Positions 37,205 to 50,313 are shown, counted from the stretch's first letter. The stretch: DNA of 64,000 bases from Tragulus kanchil (GCA_022376925.1 JAIOJX010000030.1:173409298-173473297), one strand, 5' to 3'. The notes: generated from the sequence alone by a model not told the origin. Numbers and translations: made by a program.

Positions 37205-37607
37205 AGCCAACTGGCTCTCTGTCTCTAGCCCTGCTTTAGTCCTTTTGCTGTCTCTCTCTCGAGTGCAGTTCATCTTCACCTTCGATTTTTCCACGTGTAA
37301 AATCTAGTTAATAATCTCCACTAGCCTGTTTGACTGTTAGACTATTTAATGCATGTAAAGTTTTCTGAACAATAATAAGCATTACAATTTTATATCACCA
37401 CAGTGGGAGTTGATGGTTTACTTTTTCTCTTCTTAATACATATTTTTGCTCTCTCCAATTAAAAAAAAAGAATGCATAATACTTTTTAAAATGTAAAAGT
37501 TTTATATATAGATTATATTATATATTGTAAGAGCATTAATATGCAATATGCATAATTAATATTATATAAAAATATCATATATATAGTTACATGTTATATA
37601 TATATAG

Positions 37608-37610
<3 letters not shown>

Positions 37611-37638
<28 letters not shown>
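37611..37638. repeat. CA microsatellite in an AT-rich tract
   Basis: Fourteen CA units following a TATA-rich stretch from about 37495. Second copy at 38783-38812 has fifteen units. Confidence 0.95.
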
Positions 37639-37643
<5 letters not shown>

Positions 37644-38779
37644 TCATGTTGGTTAGCTATTGCTGCCTAACACACTACCCCCAAATTAGTGACTTAAAAG
37701 CCATTTATCATTACAGTTGACAGATAGGTTGGTTGCCTGGTCATCATCAAGCTCATTCATGAGTCTGTGGGTTGGCTGAAGGTTGTGTTCCAGGGTTGGC
37801 TTGGTTGTGAGGCAGCTCTGCTCTGCGTTTATCCTTGGGACAGTGGGTAGCCAGGTAGTCCACCTCACGGCAATGGGGGACAAACAATAGTCATCCAGAA
37901 CCTGGATCCTTGCTGTGTGCCAATGCCCTACTCACAGCAATGTAACAGAGGACAGGGTACCCAAAGAGTTTACTCTCACTGGAGTGTCAGGAATGAGATG
38001 CTGTCCTAATCTGTAATTTTGCCACCTGCAGGACAGGCTGTTCCTGAACCCTACCTAGCCAACATAAGCAAATCTTGGAGCAAGCTGTATGGGGAACTCA
38101 TGAAAGTTAGAATGTATATGGGTCTCCAGTATCATGGTAGTCCTTAGAAGCTGTATTTATCTTGGCCCTCAGGGACAGTGCTACAGTCATCTTTCAATTT
38201 TTCAATTGAAAAGAAGCTTCATTTTCAAATCCCTGGGCTTAAAGAAGCTGGAATATGTGAAATGGCTATTAAACTGAAGAAATCTATTTATTTTTAATGG
38301 TGAGATCATCCTGTCTCAGACGATGAGTTCATCAGCTAGCCTACAGCCAAAGTGGTGAATCCCTTCTTCTTTGCACAGCCAACTGGCTCTCTGTCTCTAG
38401 CCCTGCTTTAGTCCTTTTGCTGTCTCTCTCTCGAGTGCAGTTCATCTTCACCTTCGATTTTTCCACGTGTAAAATCTAGTTAATAATCTCCACTAGCCTG
38501 TTTGACTGTTAGACTATTTAATGCATGTAAAGTTTTCTGAACAATAATAAGCATTACAATTTTATATCACCACAGTGGGAGTTGATGGTTTACTTTTTCT
38601 CTTCTTAATACATATTTTTGCTCTCTCCAATTAAAAAAAAAGAATGCATAATACTTTTTAAAATGTAAAAGTTTTATATATAGATTATATTATATATTGT
38701 AAGAGCATTAATATGCAATATGCATAATTAATATTATATAAAAATATCATATATATAGTTACATGTTATATATATATAG

Positions 38780-38816
<37 letters not shown>

Positions 38817-38817
<1 letters not shown>

Positions 38818-39060
38818 TCATGTTGGTTAGCTATTGCTGCCTAACACACTACCCCCAAATTAGTGACTTAAAAGCCATTTATCATTACAGTTGACAGATA
38901 GGTTGGTTGCCTGGTCATCATCAAGCTCATTCATGAGTCTGTGGGTTGGCTGAAGGTTGTGTTCCAGGGTTGGCTTGGTTGTGAGGCAGCTCTGCTCTGC
39001 GTATCTCTCATCTCCTTGGGACCAGTGGGATAGCCCAGGTAGTCCACCTCACGGCAATGA
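38817..39060. mobile_element. old mammalian interspersed repeat, family not assigned
   Basis: The sequence gttggttagctattgctgcc with ctaacacactacccccaaat and gacttaaaagccatttatca resembles an old repeat common in mammals. I cannot place it in a class. First copy at 37648-37876. Confidence 0.4.
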
Positions 39061-39145
39061 CAAAAGCACAAGAGGGCAAACAGAAACATTCAAGGCTTTT
39101 TGATGCCTAGCCTCAGAAGGAGTAGATGCTTTCCCCACTGCTACT

Positions 39146-41270
39146 GACGCAAGGAAGACATATAGTTAAAATCAGACTCAAGAGCCAGGGATGGATAACC
39201 TGTTTTATATGTGGGAGAAACTGTAAAGATATAGAGCAAAAATGATGGATTGTATACATGGAAGACAGAAAAATCAAAATGGGAACCACCATCTTTCTGA
39301 GCCCATTCAGAGCACTGGTTGCAGTTTACTATTACCCTATCACAGTGGCTGGAATTGTGACCTTTGAAGGCAGATGCACCTGGCTTCAAGTTCCAACTCA
39401 GCTATTTAATAACTATGCTACTTTGGCAAGTCACTTCACCTCCTGAATCTCAGGTTTCTATTCATAACATGGAGACAAAAATAGTGCTAGCTTTATGAGA
39501 GTTTTAATAATGGTATGAAGAAATCTGCATAAAATTCTTAGAAAATGCTATGATAAGTACTGTGAGTAAACAGTAAGCACTCAATACCTGTTGATAGCCT
39601 TGGTGTGGTTTAACACCCACATCTTCAGTGAAGCTCTCATAGCTTTCCAGATAGAGGAATGTTTTCCTCTGCAGGCCTTTACTTCTATACTCATCTCTAC
39701 TGGCCACCTGTTGGGCATCACATACAGTGTGGCATTGTGGTTTTTCAGATACTTCTCTCACTGGTCTGTAAACTTCTAGATGGGCAAAGACCATGCTTTA
39801 TGTATCTCTGGAATACACATACTTGGTATGTATTACCAGTTATAATGCCATAATAGTGCTTTGTAGCCAGTAAGAGTTTTCTGACTTGGTTCTCTCAATG
39901 TGAGATACCAGGGGGAGATGTTATCCCTTTTTATAGATTCTCCAGACAAGAACACTGGAGTGGGTTGCTGTGTCCTTCTCCAGGGAATCTTCCCAACCCA
40001 GGATTTGATACCATGTCTCCCATATTTCAGGTGGATTCTTCACCATCTGAGCCATCAGAGAAGCCCAGGATTACTGGCGTGAGTAGCCTATCCCTTCTCC
40101 AGGGGATCTTCCTGACCCAGGAATTGAACCAGGGTCTCCTGCATTTGGGGCAGATTCTTTCATCTGAGCCACCAGAGAAACCCATGCTCAAAGCAGGGCA
40201 GATTCTTTTCATGGGGAGACGCAAGGAAGACATATAGTTAAAATCAGACTCAAGAGCCAGGGATGGATAACCTGTTTTATATGTGGGAGAAACTGTAAAG
40301 ATATAGAGCAAAAATGATGGATTGTATACATGGAAGACAGAAAAATCAAAATGGGAACCACCATCTTTCTGAGCCCATTCAGAGCACTGGTTGCAGTTTA
40401 CTATTACCCTATCACAGTGGCTGGAATTGTGACCTTTGAAGGCAGATGCACCTGGCTTCAAGTTCCAACTCAGCTATTTAATAACTATGCTACTTTGGCA
40501 AGTCACTTCACCTCCCTGAATCTCAGGTTTCTATTCATAACATGGAGACAAAAATAGTGCTAGCTTTATGAGAGTTTTAATAATGGTATGAAGAAATCTG
40601 CATAAAATTCTTAGAAAATGCTATGATAAGTACTGTGAGTAAACAGTAAGCACTCAATACCTGTTGATAGCCTTGGTGTGGTTTAACACCCACATCTTCA
40701 GTGAAGCTCTCATAGCTTTCCAGATAGAGGAATGTTTTCCTCTGCAGGCCTTTACTTCTATACTCATCTCTACTGGCCACCTGTTGGGCATCACATACAG
40801 TGTGGCATTGTGGTTTTTCAGATACTTCTCTCACTGGTCTGTAAACTTCTAGATGGGCAAAGACCATGCTTTATGTATCTCTGGAATACACATACTTGGT
40901 ATGTATTACCAGTTATAATGCCATAATAGTGCTTTGTAGCCAGTAAGAGTTTTCTGACTTGGTTCTCTCAATGTGAGATACCAGGGGGAGATGTTATCCC
41001 TTTTTATAGATTCTCCAGACAAGAACACTGGAGTGGGTTGCTGTGTCCTTCTCCAGGGAATCTTCCCAACCCAGGATTTGATACCATGTCTCCCATATTT
41101 CAGGTGGATTCTTCACCATCTGAGCCATCAGAGAAGCCCAGGATTACTGGCGTGAGTAGCCTATCCCTTCTCCAGGGGATCTTCCTGACCCAGGAATTGA
41201 ACCAGGGTCTCCTGCATTTGGGGCAGATTCTTTTTCATCTGAGCCACCAGAGAAACCCATGCTCAAAGCA
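39146..41270. repeat. doubled block 13 (39146-40195 and 40218-41270)
   Basis: Direct copies at an offset of 1072-1075. Differences are single bases in C and T runs (cctcctg against cctccctg; ttctttcatc against ttctttttcatc). The 22-base joint 40196-40217 repeats nearby gggcagattctttt sequence. Confidence 0.93.
39930..40185 (-). mobile_element. Bov-A2-like SINE dimer
   Basis: Two Bov-A monomers head to tail on the minus strand. Each shows the ccttctccaggg..atcttcc module (near 39976 and 40095) and a gagcca(t/c)cagagaa head (near 40050 and 40168). No full tRNA-plus-tail structure, as expected of Bov-A2. Second copy at about 41003-41260. Confidence 0.75.
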
Positions 41271-42126
41271 ACAGACTGGTTCCTTTATTAAGAAAATGGT
41301 CTCTTCTGCTAGACTGGGGTAGAAGCCCAAAACTGAAAAAATATTTAAATGTTAGAAACCAAACTCTATAATCTCAATGTAAGTCACTTGCTCGGCACTG
41401 TGAGTGATCCTGGCTCACAAACAGTTTTCTTCCTGCCAAATTACTCGGTTCTTTACTCCACACCAGTGATTGCCAACCCCTCAGACACAAACTCCTAGTG
41501 GCTTGTGGAATTAGAGCAAGTGAACTGTGAATCTGATCATTTACCAAGTAAGATGCATAAGAAAAATAAATTATATATTCTGTTTGTATCTATTTTTATA
41601 ATAATTAAAACTCTCTTTTAAAATGAATAATTATAATCAAAATATATCTATGAAATAATTTGATATTAAAAAGTGATTGGGACATTATAGTCCAAAAATT
41701 TGGATAGTGACTACCACAGGCACCCTCACCTGCTGCTCTAACCAACTTCTGATCTATGGAAAATGGGGTTAGCATAATGGCCCTATTGATAAATCATTTG
41801 TGCTTTAGTTTTCACAATAAAAAATAACTGTATTCTTTACTTATATTTTCCTCTACCTTTTCAAAAAAGATATTTTTTCCCCTCAAGCAAAGGAACAGTA
41901 GGAACTTTCTATGTACCACATTATCCCAGTGGTTTCTTAAAACTTTAATGATGTGGCCTCAGGGATGATGAGATTTCATAATATTCTACATCCATCTTCA
42001 AAAACACTTTTCACTTACAGTTTTTAATAATCAAAACTTGACAATTTTCATATGATATCTGCATTAGTTACAGAACAGAAATGTGTATTTCTCCCTTTAA
42101 ATTTTTATTGGGCATTCATCGTCTTA
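41271..42126. other. AT-rich single-copy sequence
   Basis: No repeat family, gene or RNA recognised. Confidence 0.4.
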
Positions 42127-42592
42127 TAGTATTGCTTATAATTTTTTCAGACTACTGAAATTTATTATGCTCTAAGTACCTATAAAGCAACTTTTCCTGA
42201 CATGCTTGTCAGAAGATTGTATAAAGCTATAATACAGATAGCATTTTTATCAAAGTAAAAATTAATGGTTGTTCAGAATACCACCACAAATTAAGACTTT
42301 CTCCTGAAATTCTCTTTATACATGAGGATAATTTTAAACTCACAGATTTCATGTAAATCCCTAACAGTAGTAACAATAACAATGTGATCCATCTGAATAA
42401 GTGCAGAAAAAGTATTTAACAAAGTTCAACACCTTTTCATGATTAAAAACTCTCAATGAATTCAGTATAGAAGAAACATGACATAAAATAGTCCACAAAT
42501 GACACACACAAGCTAAGCTCAGACTCAGTGGTGAAAGACTGAAATCTTTTCCTCTAAGATCACAAACAAGAGCTCCCACCCTCCTCACTCTT

Positions 42593-42930
42593 TTTTTTTT
42601 TTTTTTTTTTAAGATTTATTTATTTATTTTTTGGGCAGGGGTCTGGTTGAGGAGGGAGGGGAGTGGGCGGGCCACTTCTATTGGTCCTTCATTCCTCCAT
42701 TTTCATCTGTCTTTGTTCTTTGGCTCCTGTGGGCCTCCCATCACTGTGGCCTCTGTTGTCTCAGAGCACCGGCTCTGGGCGCATGCGCTCCAGAGCTCCA
42801 GCTTGGTAATTGGACACATCAGTCCAGCAGCTCCGCGGCACGTGGGATCTTCCCAGGCCAGGGATCGAACCGGCGCCCCTTGCACTGCAAGGCGGTGTCC
42901 TTACCCACTGGACCACCAGGGAAGCCCGCC
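42593..42930 (-). mobile_element. young tRNA-derived SINE (CHR-like family)
   Basis: Near-complete minus-strand copy. The T-rich tail (19 or more T, then TTTA repeats) is at the left. The tRNA-like head is at the right with an intact B-box-type ggatcgaacc (complement of ggttcgatcc) near 42861. Perfect 14-bp target-site duplication ccctcctcactctt at 42579-42592 and 42931-42944. The 148-codon plus frame across it is SINE antisense joined to L1, not a gene. Confidence 0.9.
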
Positions 42931-43696
42931 CCCTCCTCACTCTTATCCAGCCTGATTCTGGATGTCTTAGCTGGAGCAGTCACATTAAATAAAAAAGAGA
43001 AACACAGGCAGTCAGTTCAGAAAGAACTAAAATTGCCTCTGTGTGCAGATGATATGATCTTATACACAGAAACTTAAAGATTCCACTAAATAAAATTAGA
43101 ACTCATCAGTGAATTCAATAAATATTCAGGCTATAAAATAAATATAGGTGAATCAGTTGCATTTTCATACACTAACAACAAACTATCTGAAAAAGAAATA
43201 AAACACTCCCATTCATAAGAGCATCCAAAACTAGTATTGCTTATAATTTTTTCAGACTACTGAAATTTATTATGCTCTAAGTACCTATAAAGCAACTTTT
43301 CCTGACATGCTTGTCAGAAGATTGTATAAAGCTATAATACAGATAGCATTTTTATCAAAGTAAAAATTAATGGTTGTTCAGAATACCACCACAAATTAAG
43401 ACTTTCTCCTGAAATTCTCTTTATACATGAGGATAATTTTAAACTCACAGATTTCATGTAAATCCCTAACAGTAGTAACAATAACAATGTGATCCATCTG
43501 AATAAGTGCAGAAAAGTATTTAACAAAGTTCAACACCTTTTCATGATTAAAAACTCTCAATGAATTCAGTATAGAAGAAACATGACATAAAATAGTCCAC
43601 AAATGACACACACAAGCTAAGCTCAGACTCAGTGGTGAAAGACTGAAATCTTTTCCTCTAAGATCACAAACAAGAGCTCCCACCCTCCTCACTCTT

Positions 43697-44034
43697 TTTT
43701 TTTTTTTTTTTTTTAAGATTTATTTATTTATTTTTTGGGCAGGGGTCTGGTTGAGGAGGGAGGGGAGTGGGCGGGCCACTTCTATTGGTCCTTCATTCCT
43801 CCATTTTCATCTGTCTTTGTTCTTTGGCTCCTGTGGGCCTCCCATCACTGTGGCCTCTGTTGTCTCAGAGCACCGGCTCTGGGCGCATGCGCTCCAGAGC
43901 TCCAGCTTGGTAATTGGACACATCAGTCCAGCAGCTCCGCGGCACGTGGGATCTTCCCAGGCCAGGGATCGAACCGGCGCCCCTTGCACTGCAAGGCGGT
44001 GTCCTTACCCACTGGACCACCAGGGAAGCCCGCC
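43697..44034 (-). mobile_element. block-14 second copy of the same SINE
   Basis: Identical to 42593-42930, including both target-site duplications (43683-43696 and 44035-44048). Confidence 0.9.
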
Positions 44035-44596
44035 CCCTCCTCACTCTTATCCAGCCTGATTCTGGATGTCTTAGCTGGAGCAGTCACATTAAATAAAAAA
44101 GAGAAACACAGGCAGTCAGTTCAGAAAGAACTAAAATTGCCTCTGTGTGCAGATGATATGATCTTATACACAGAAACTTAAAGATTCCACTAAATAAAAT
44201 TAGAACTCATCAGTGAATTCAATAAATATTCAGGCTATAAAATAAATATAGGTGAATCAGTTGCATTTTCATACACTAACAACAAACTATCTGAAAAAGA
44301 AATAAAACACTCCCATTCATAAGAGCATCCAAAACAATAAAATACTTAGGATAAATCAAACAAACAATGAAAACCCTGTGCACCAACACTGTAGGATGCT
44401 GAGGAATGAAACTGAAAAAGACATAAATAAATGGAAAGATATCCATGCTCATGGGACTGGAAGAACTAATATTATTAAAAAGGTCTGTACTACCCAAAGT
44501 GATCTATAGGTTCAAGGGAATGCTTATCATATTCCAATGACATTTTTTCACAGAAACAGAAAAATCAATCCAAAAATACATATAAAATCACAGAAG

Positions 44597-44906
44597 GGGC
44601 TTCCCTGGTGGTCCAGTGGGTAAGGACACCGCCTTGCAGTGCAAGGGGTGCCTGTTCGATCCCTGGCCTGGGAAGATCCCACGTGCCATGGAGCGGCTGG
44701 ACCGATGTGTCCAATTACCGAGCCGGAGCTCTGGAGCACATGCGCCCAGAGCCAGCACTCAGCGACAACAGAGGCCACTGCGATGGGAGGCCCACACGGG
44801 CCAAAAGAACAAAAAGATGGATGAAAATAGATAAACGAAAGACCAATAGAAGTGGCCCACCTGTCCCCCTCCCTCCCCACCTCACCCTCCCTAAAAAAAA
44901 AAAAAA
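44597..44906 (+). mobile_element. young tRNA-derived SINE (CHR-like family)
   Basis: Plus-strand copy with gggcttccctggtggtccag at the head, a B-box-like gttcgatccc at 44654, the family body and a 17-base A tail. Target-site duplication aaatcacagaag / aaatcactgaag at 44585-44596 and 44907-44918, one mismatch. Inserted into the old L1. Confidence 0.9.
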
Positions 44907-45462
44907 AAATCACTGAAGATCTGACACAGCCAAAGAGAGCTTGATAAAAACAAAGGTGGAAATACTACGTTACCAGATTTCAAAATATGGAACAAAGCAT
45001 CAGTAATTGGAACAGCATTGTTTTGTTGGAAATGACATAAAAACAGAACAATGGAACAGAAGTGAGAGTCCATAGATAAGCCTGTGGTGATATGGTGAAG
45101 AACACTTGGTGGGGAAAAGACAGTGCTTTCAATAAATACTGCTGGGTAAACTGGAAAATTGTGAAACTGGACTTCCACCTTACAGTGCTTTGAGAATCTG
45201 AGAAAAACTTAAAGTAGATTAAAGACAAATATGAGGCTCAAAACCATCAAACTTTTTGAAAAAGAAATAGGAGAAAAGCTCTTTGACATTGGTTTCGCAA
45301 TGATTTTTTTGGATATTACACCAAAAGTAAGAAAAGCAAAAATAAATGAAACTATATGAAACTAAAAAGCATATGCACAGCAAAAGAAATAATTAACAAT
45401 GTGAAAAGGCAACCACCAAAATAGAAGAAAATATCTGCAAACTATATATCTGATAAAGGGTT

Positions 45463-47610
45463 AGTATTCAAAACATATATGACTGAACCGGAGAAACTTG
45501 GAAAGCCTGTGTCTTCACACAGGAAGTGTCTTGCTTTGTTTCAGCTAAGTGTTTTTAGAGGTTTTGATTCTTCAAGATAGTTCATAAACTCGGTTTTCAT
45601 ATAAAAAGTAAGAACCTTCATTCTGCAGAAATTACAGCTATATTCACCAACATGTTGCTATTATTTTCTACACTAAAATCTCCAGGATTCTACAAAGGAC
45701 CAGATAGCTAGTCAGATAGGAGCCCATGTAGACCACTTCACCACAGGAATCAATCTGGACACTGGGAAAATCATCTTCCTTCCAAGTTAGAATAAAGTCT
45801 ATAAGCCAATTATGCTTAGAAACATTTGTTTAATGCTCTAAGCTTTGACATCACTGAGGTACGTAAGACTCTACTGTTTTTTATTTCTACTCTATCTGGA
45901 TGCCTTCTGGCGATTTTTGCTAACCATTTTATGAGTTTCAGATTAAGTGGTTTGGAATAAAGAGTTTGGAAAAAAATCAGAAGAAAAATGTAGAAGCACA
46001 AATTAAACCAGTAATTTCCAAACCTTGCATGCCATGTATGCCCCTCCTTCCCTACAGGCACAGTCATTTTAGCTTATAAAACAAAAGCCATCTTTGTAGC
46101 AGCTTTTATATATCACAGATATTGTTCAAGGGCGATTCCTAGGGTATGCTGACAAATAATGTATTTTGAGCTTGTCCAATATAAACATTTATAAAAAGCT
46201 AAAAAGTAAGTTGTTTGTCACTGCAGTAAATTGTTTTTAGGGTTAATAATTTTCCTTGTCAAATAAGAGTTTATGTCATATGAACCATAATGAAATGCCC
46301 AATCATCCAATGAAGCATTTGTACTGCCTATCATTAAAAAATTAATCAGTTTGGTGTACCCTCCTTAAAATAGTTAATAAATTGCTCAGATTAATTGTTG
46401 TATGTGTGTTGCCAACAAACCTCTTGGAACATAGAAGGAAACATTGTCTATATGACAGATTCTTCAATTTAAAATGAGTACTTTGCAGAACTTTAAAGCA
46501 GAAAAGGAAGAAACAAAGTTCAGAAACATTTAAAAGTATTCAAAACATATATGACTGAACCGGAGAAACTTGGAAAGCCTGTGTCTTCACACAGGAAGTG
46601 TCTTCTTTGTTTCAGCTAAGTGTTTTTAGAGGTTTTGATTCTTCAAGATAGTTCATAAACTCGGTTTTCATATAAAAAGTAAGAACCTTCATTCTGCAGA
46701 AATTACAGCTATATTCACCAACATGTTGCTATTATTTTCTACACTAAAATCTCCAGGATTCTACAAAGGACCAGATAGCTAGTCAGATAGGAGCCCATGT
46801 AGACCACTTCACCACAGGAATCAATCTGGACACTGGGAAAATCATCTTCCTTCCAAGTTAGAATAAAGTCTATAAGCCAATTATGCTTAGAAACATTTGT
46901 TTAATGCTCTAAGCTTTGACATCACTGAGGTACGTAAGACTCTACTGTTTTTTATTTCTACTCTATCTGGATGCCTTCTGGCGATTTTTGCTAACCATTT
47001 TATGAGTTTCAGATTAAGTGGTTTGGAATAAAGAGTTTGGAAAAAAATCAGAAGAAAAATGTAGAAGCACAAATTAAACCAGTAATTTCCAAACCTTGCA
47101 TGCCATGTATGCCCCTCCTTCCCTACAGGCACAGTCATTTTAGCTTATAAAACAAAAGCCATCTTTGTAGCAGCTTTTATATATCACAGATATTGTTCAA
47201 GGGCGATTCCTAGGGTATGCTGACAAATAATGTATTTTGAGCTTGTCCAATATAAACATTTATAAAAGCTAAAAAGTAAGTTGTTTGTCACTGCAGTAAA
47301 TTGTTTTTAGGGTTAATAATTTTCCTTGTCAAATAAGAGTTTATGTCATATGAACCATAATGAAATGCCCAATCATCCAATGAAGCATTTGTACTGCCTA
47401 TCATTAAAAAATTAATCAGTTTGGTGTACCCTCCTTAAAATAGTTAATAAATTGCTCAGATTAATTGTTGTATGTGTGTTGCCAACAAACCTCTTGGAAC
47501 ATAGAAGGAAACATTGTCTATATGACAGATTCTTCAATTTAAAATGAGTACTTTGCAGAACTTTAAAGCAGAAAAAGGAAGAAACAAAGTTCAGAAACAT
47601 TTAAAAGTAT
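45463..47610. repeat. doubled block 15 (45463-46539 and 46535-47610)
   Basis: Direct copies at an offset of 1072-1071 with single-base indels (cttgctttg against cttctttg; ataaaaagct against ataaaagct). The joint uses the shared agtat. The content is single-copy DNA, including an 83-codon minus frame in each copy with no known domain. Confidence 0.93.
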
Positions 47611-48294
47611 CTAAACCTAATTATTTTGGAAGTTCTATCACCACTTAGTAAAGTATACATCTTTTATATTTTCCAAAGCAGTGCTGAATTCTGCACATAT
47701 TTTGGTCCAGAAATAATAATTAAAAAAAAGATTTATAAATAACTGACAGTTGCTTTCTTAGTGTTTTATTAGAAAAGAATAAAAAGTCTTTTATCTTCCA
47801 GATACTTTCCAAGTCCATGTGGTGAAAAAGTTTAACAAAAAATACTTTTTAGAAAGGCTCTTCAGAACTGCATGTTTTCGTTGTTGACTTTTTAAGTACA
47901 TAAGTCAATGTAAAATGTAATACATAAAACAATATGATTTGTAATAATTTTAATAAATAATTCATGGTAGTTGTACTAAAAATTGCTACAGTAAAATTTT
48001 ATAGAAATTATCAGTTTAAGTATCAGAACATGAAAGCAATTTCCCTATTTTATTTAATTGTACAGGAATACATTTTTCTTCAGGGTAAACAATGACATTT
48101 CCTAATGTTATCTCTATATGCCAACTTCTGAATTTAAAATGCAGTAAAGAAAAAAACGTTTTTCAGACAGCACAGCTTTGTTAATATATCTACTACTATA
48201 AACTACTTTCAACAGAAAAAAATTGATAATAATAGGAGCTAACTTTTATTGAGTGTTACAGAACTGTTCTAAATGCTTCATATATATTTAAAAA
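47611..48294. other. AT-rich single-copy sequence, possible MIR fragment at the end
   Basis: Segment 48225-48290 (ggagctaacttttattgagt, ctaaatgcttcatatat) resembles the 5' half of a MIR. Otherwise nothing recognised. Confidence 0.4.
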
Positions 48295-49080
48295 ATCTTC
48301 TTGATGTATTTTTTAATTACTAGAGTTTATTTCTTGCAACAGTTTTAGATTTAGAGAAAAAGTGAGCAGATAGTACACAGTTCCCCAAAACCTACTCCAC
48401 ACACTCATATACTTTCCTCTGCTGTGACAGACCTACATTAGCATGATAGACTTGTTACAATAAGGTAACTACTTGGATATATTAACTAAAGCTTATGGTT
48501 TATGCTAAGGCCTGCCCTTCATGTTGTACAGTTTTGTGGATTTTGACAAATGTATAATGTCATGTGGTCACCATTACAGAATTGTACCGAATAATTTCAC
48601 TGTCTTGAAAATTCTCAGCATTTCTTACTTTCTTCATCTCTCCTCAAACTCCTGGCAACAAATGATCTTTGCACTGTCTCCCTAGTTTTGCTTTTTCCAG
48701 GTGTAATATTGTTACAGTCATTTAGTTTATAGCCTTTTCTGACTGGCTTCATTTGTGTAAAAACATGCAAGACATTCCTTAATGTCTTTTTGTCAATGTC
48801 TTATTTCCTTTTTATCTAGATATATATTTTTACAGATATATCACAATTTCTTTATGCATTCTTCCATAAAGGACATAGCGGTTATTTCCAATTCTTAGGA
48901 ATTATAATTTTACCTCAGTTTGGCAGATACTAGGAATATGATTACTGGATTGTATGAGAAAGCTATGTTCATCTCTATAAGAAACTGTCCAGGTCTCTTC
49001 CAGAGTGGCCATACATTTCGCCTTTTGACCAGCAATGAATGCAAGTTCTAGCTGTTCTGCATTCCTGCCATCATTTGGTA
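48295..49080 (-). mobile_element. old L1 (L1M-type) 3' region
   Basis: Reverse orientation of an old mammalian L1 3' region. It shows gagaaaaagtgagcagatag, gttttgtggattttgacaaa, atgtataatgtcatgtggtc, ctggcaacaaatgatctttg, and finally agagtggccatacatttc with ccagcaatgaatgcaagttc. Partly repeated at 49916-50252. Confidence 0.75.
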
Positions 49081-49089
49081 AAGTCAGGT

Positions 49090-49098
<9 letters not shown>

Positions 49099-49138
<40 letters not shown>
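49099..49138. repeat. AT dinucleotide tract (20 units)
   Basis: Perfect AT run after a short GT run. Second copy at 50271-50310 with the same length. Confidence 0.95.
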
Positions 49139-49141
<3 letters not shown>

Positions 49142-49560
49142 AGATATAATTTCTGTCATCATTAGTCACTCACACTAACCGAAGTTTCTCTTTATAACCA
49201 TAAACTTCAACAACAAGAAATGTCTTTGCCTCACATATTAGCATATAGAAAAAAAAAAGATAATGGTGGGAATACGCTAATTTAAAATTCTTCAATTTGA
49301 CAACAGAAGAGAAAGCTAAATTGCAGACATATGGAATGAATATGATGAATTTACTTTAACATCTGTATAAACATATTGAGGCTATTGTATTGTGATTATA
49401 ATTGTACTTTGCATTTTTCATAAGAAAAATGATGAAAGTGTCTTGTGTGCTCTATGATTTATAGTACTCACTGAAAAATAGCATGGAAAATGCAATTAAG
49501 TTAAAAGTAAAATCACATATTTCCCTGTGCATAGCTTAAGAAAAAGAATGTGACTATACT

Positions 49561-49637
49561 TCTTTTTTTTTTCAATTTTTATTTTACTTTTCACTTTTAC
49601 AGAGTTCTGTTGTTTACAGATATGTATGATCCCAGAT
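49561..49637 (-). mobile_element. very short L1 3' stub with target-site duplication
   Basis: T-run followed by about 65 bp matching the same L1 3' end seen at 23600-23665 (ttttacagagttctgttgtt, tacagatatgtatg). Flanked by tgtgactatact at 49549-49560 and tgtgactatatt at 49638-49649, so an extreme 5'-truncated insertion. Present three times (also about 50732 and 51950) through blocks 16 and 17. Confidence 0.75.
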
Positions 49638-50261
49638 TGTGACTATATTTCTTGACAAAGTTCCTGAATTACAATAACCATTTAAATAGCCCAATAAATA
49701 GGATAATCATCATAGAATCTAAGATCATAAGTCAATAAGAAGATTGGGGATAAATAATTTATACTTTGGATATGCTTCTATTCTGCATATTTATGTGCAA
49801 ACATAAAAATTCATATTGAATGAAGCAATGGGCAAATGATGCAGATAAGAGTTTCAAGAGGGTCTTTAAATTAATTTAAGTAATTTAATAGAATCTTGTG
49901 CTTTATAATACTTTTGCCTTTTCTGACTGGCTTCATTTGTGTAAACATTCCTTAATGTCTTTTTGTCAATGTCTTATTTCCTTTTATCTAGATATATATT
50001 TTTACAGATATATCACAATTTCTTTATGCATTCTTCCATAAAGGACATAGCGGTTATTTCCAATTCTTAGGAATTATAATTTTACCTCAGTTTGGCAGAT
50101 ACTAGGAATATGATTACTGGATTGTATGAGAAAGCTATGTTCATCTCTATAAGAAACTGTCCAGGTCTCTTCCAGAGTGGCCATACATTTCGCCTTTTGA
50201 CCAGCAATGAATGCAAGTTCTAGCTGTTCTGCATTCCTGCCATCATTTGGTAAAGTCAGGT

Positions 50262-50313
<52 letters not shown>

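Larger units (their letters stand above)
36708..39060. repeat. doubled block 12 (36708-37876 and 37880-39060)
   Basis: Direct copies at an offset of 1172 rising to about 1184. The CA tract is 28 bp in copy one (37611-37638) and 30 bp in copy two (38783-38812). The last 60 bases of copy one are deletion-rich (ctgcgtttatccttggg against ctgcgtatctctcatctccttggg). The block overlaps block 11, so 35504-36000 is present three times. Confidence 0.92.
42127..44335. repeat. doubled block 14 (42127-43231 and 43232-44335)
   Basis: Direct copies at an offset of 1105 falling to 1104, with one A lost from a run (gcagaaaaagt against gcagaaaagt). The joint is blunt. The block includes a young SINE with its target-site duplications, so both copies derive from the same insertion. 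Confidence 0.94.
42380..45480 (+). mobile_element. old L1 ORF2 remnant interrupted by SINEs and a doubled block
   Basis: Decayed ORF2 coding sequence on the plus strand. It includes the reverse-transcriptase box translated as LCADDMILYTE (43033-43071, the L1 FADD motif with C for F). Later come segments near 44341 (ataaaatacttaggataaat) and 44940-45480. Frameshifts, two SINE insertions and the block duplication break it up. About 1.7 kb of L1 remains once these are removed. Confidence 0.8.

Noticed and set aside
42631..43077. 148-codon plus-strand frame ending in an RT-like motif
   Set aside because: The left two thirds are antisense SINE and the end is decayed L1 ORF2. The ADD motif is real L1 history but the frame is a fusion by insertion.
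44641..44665. tRNA-gene-like internal promoter (ttcgatccc B box)
   Set aside because: It is the tRNA-derived head of a SINE. No cloverleaf is intact and the sequence continues into the SINE body.
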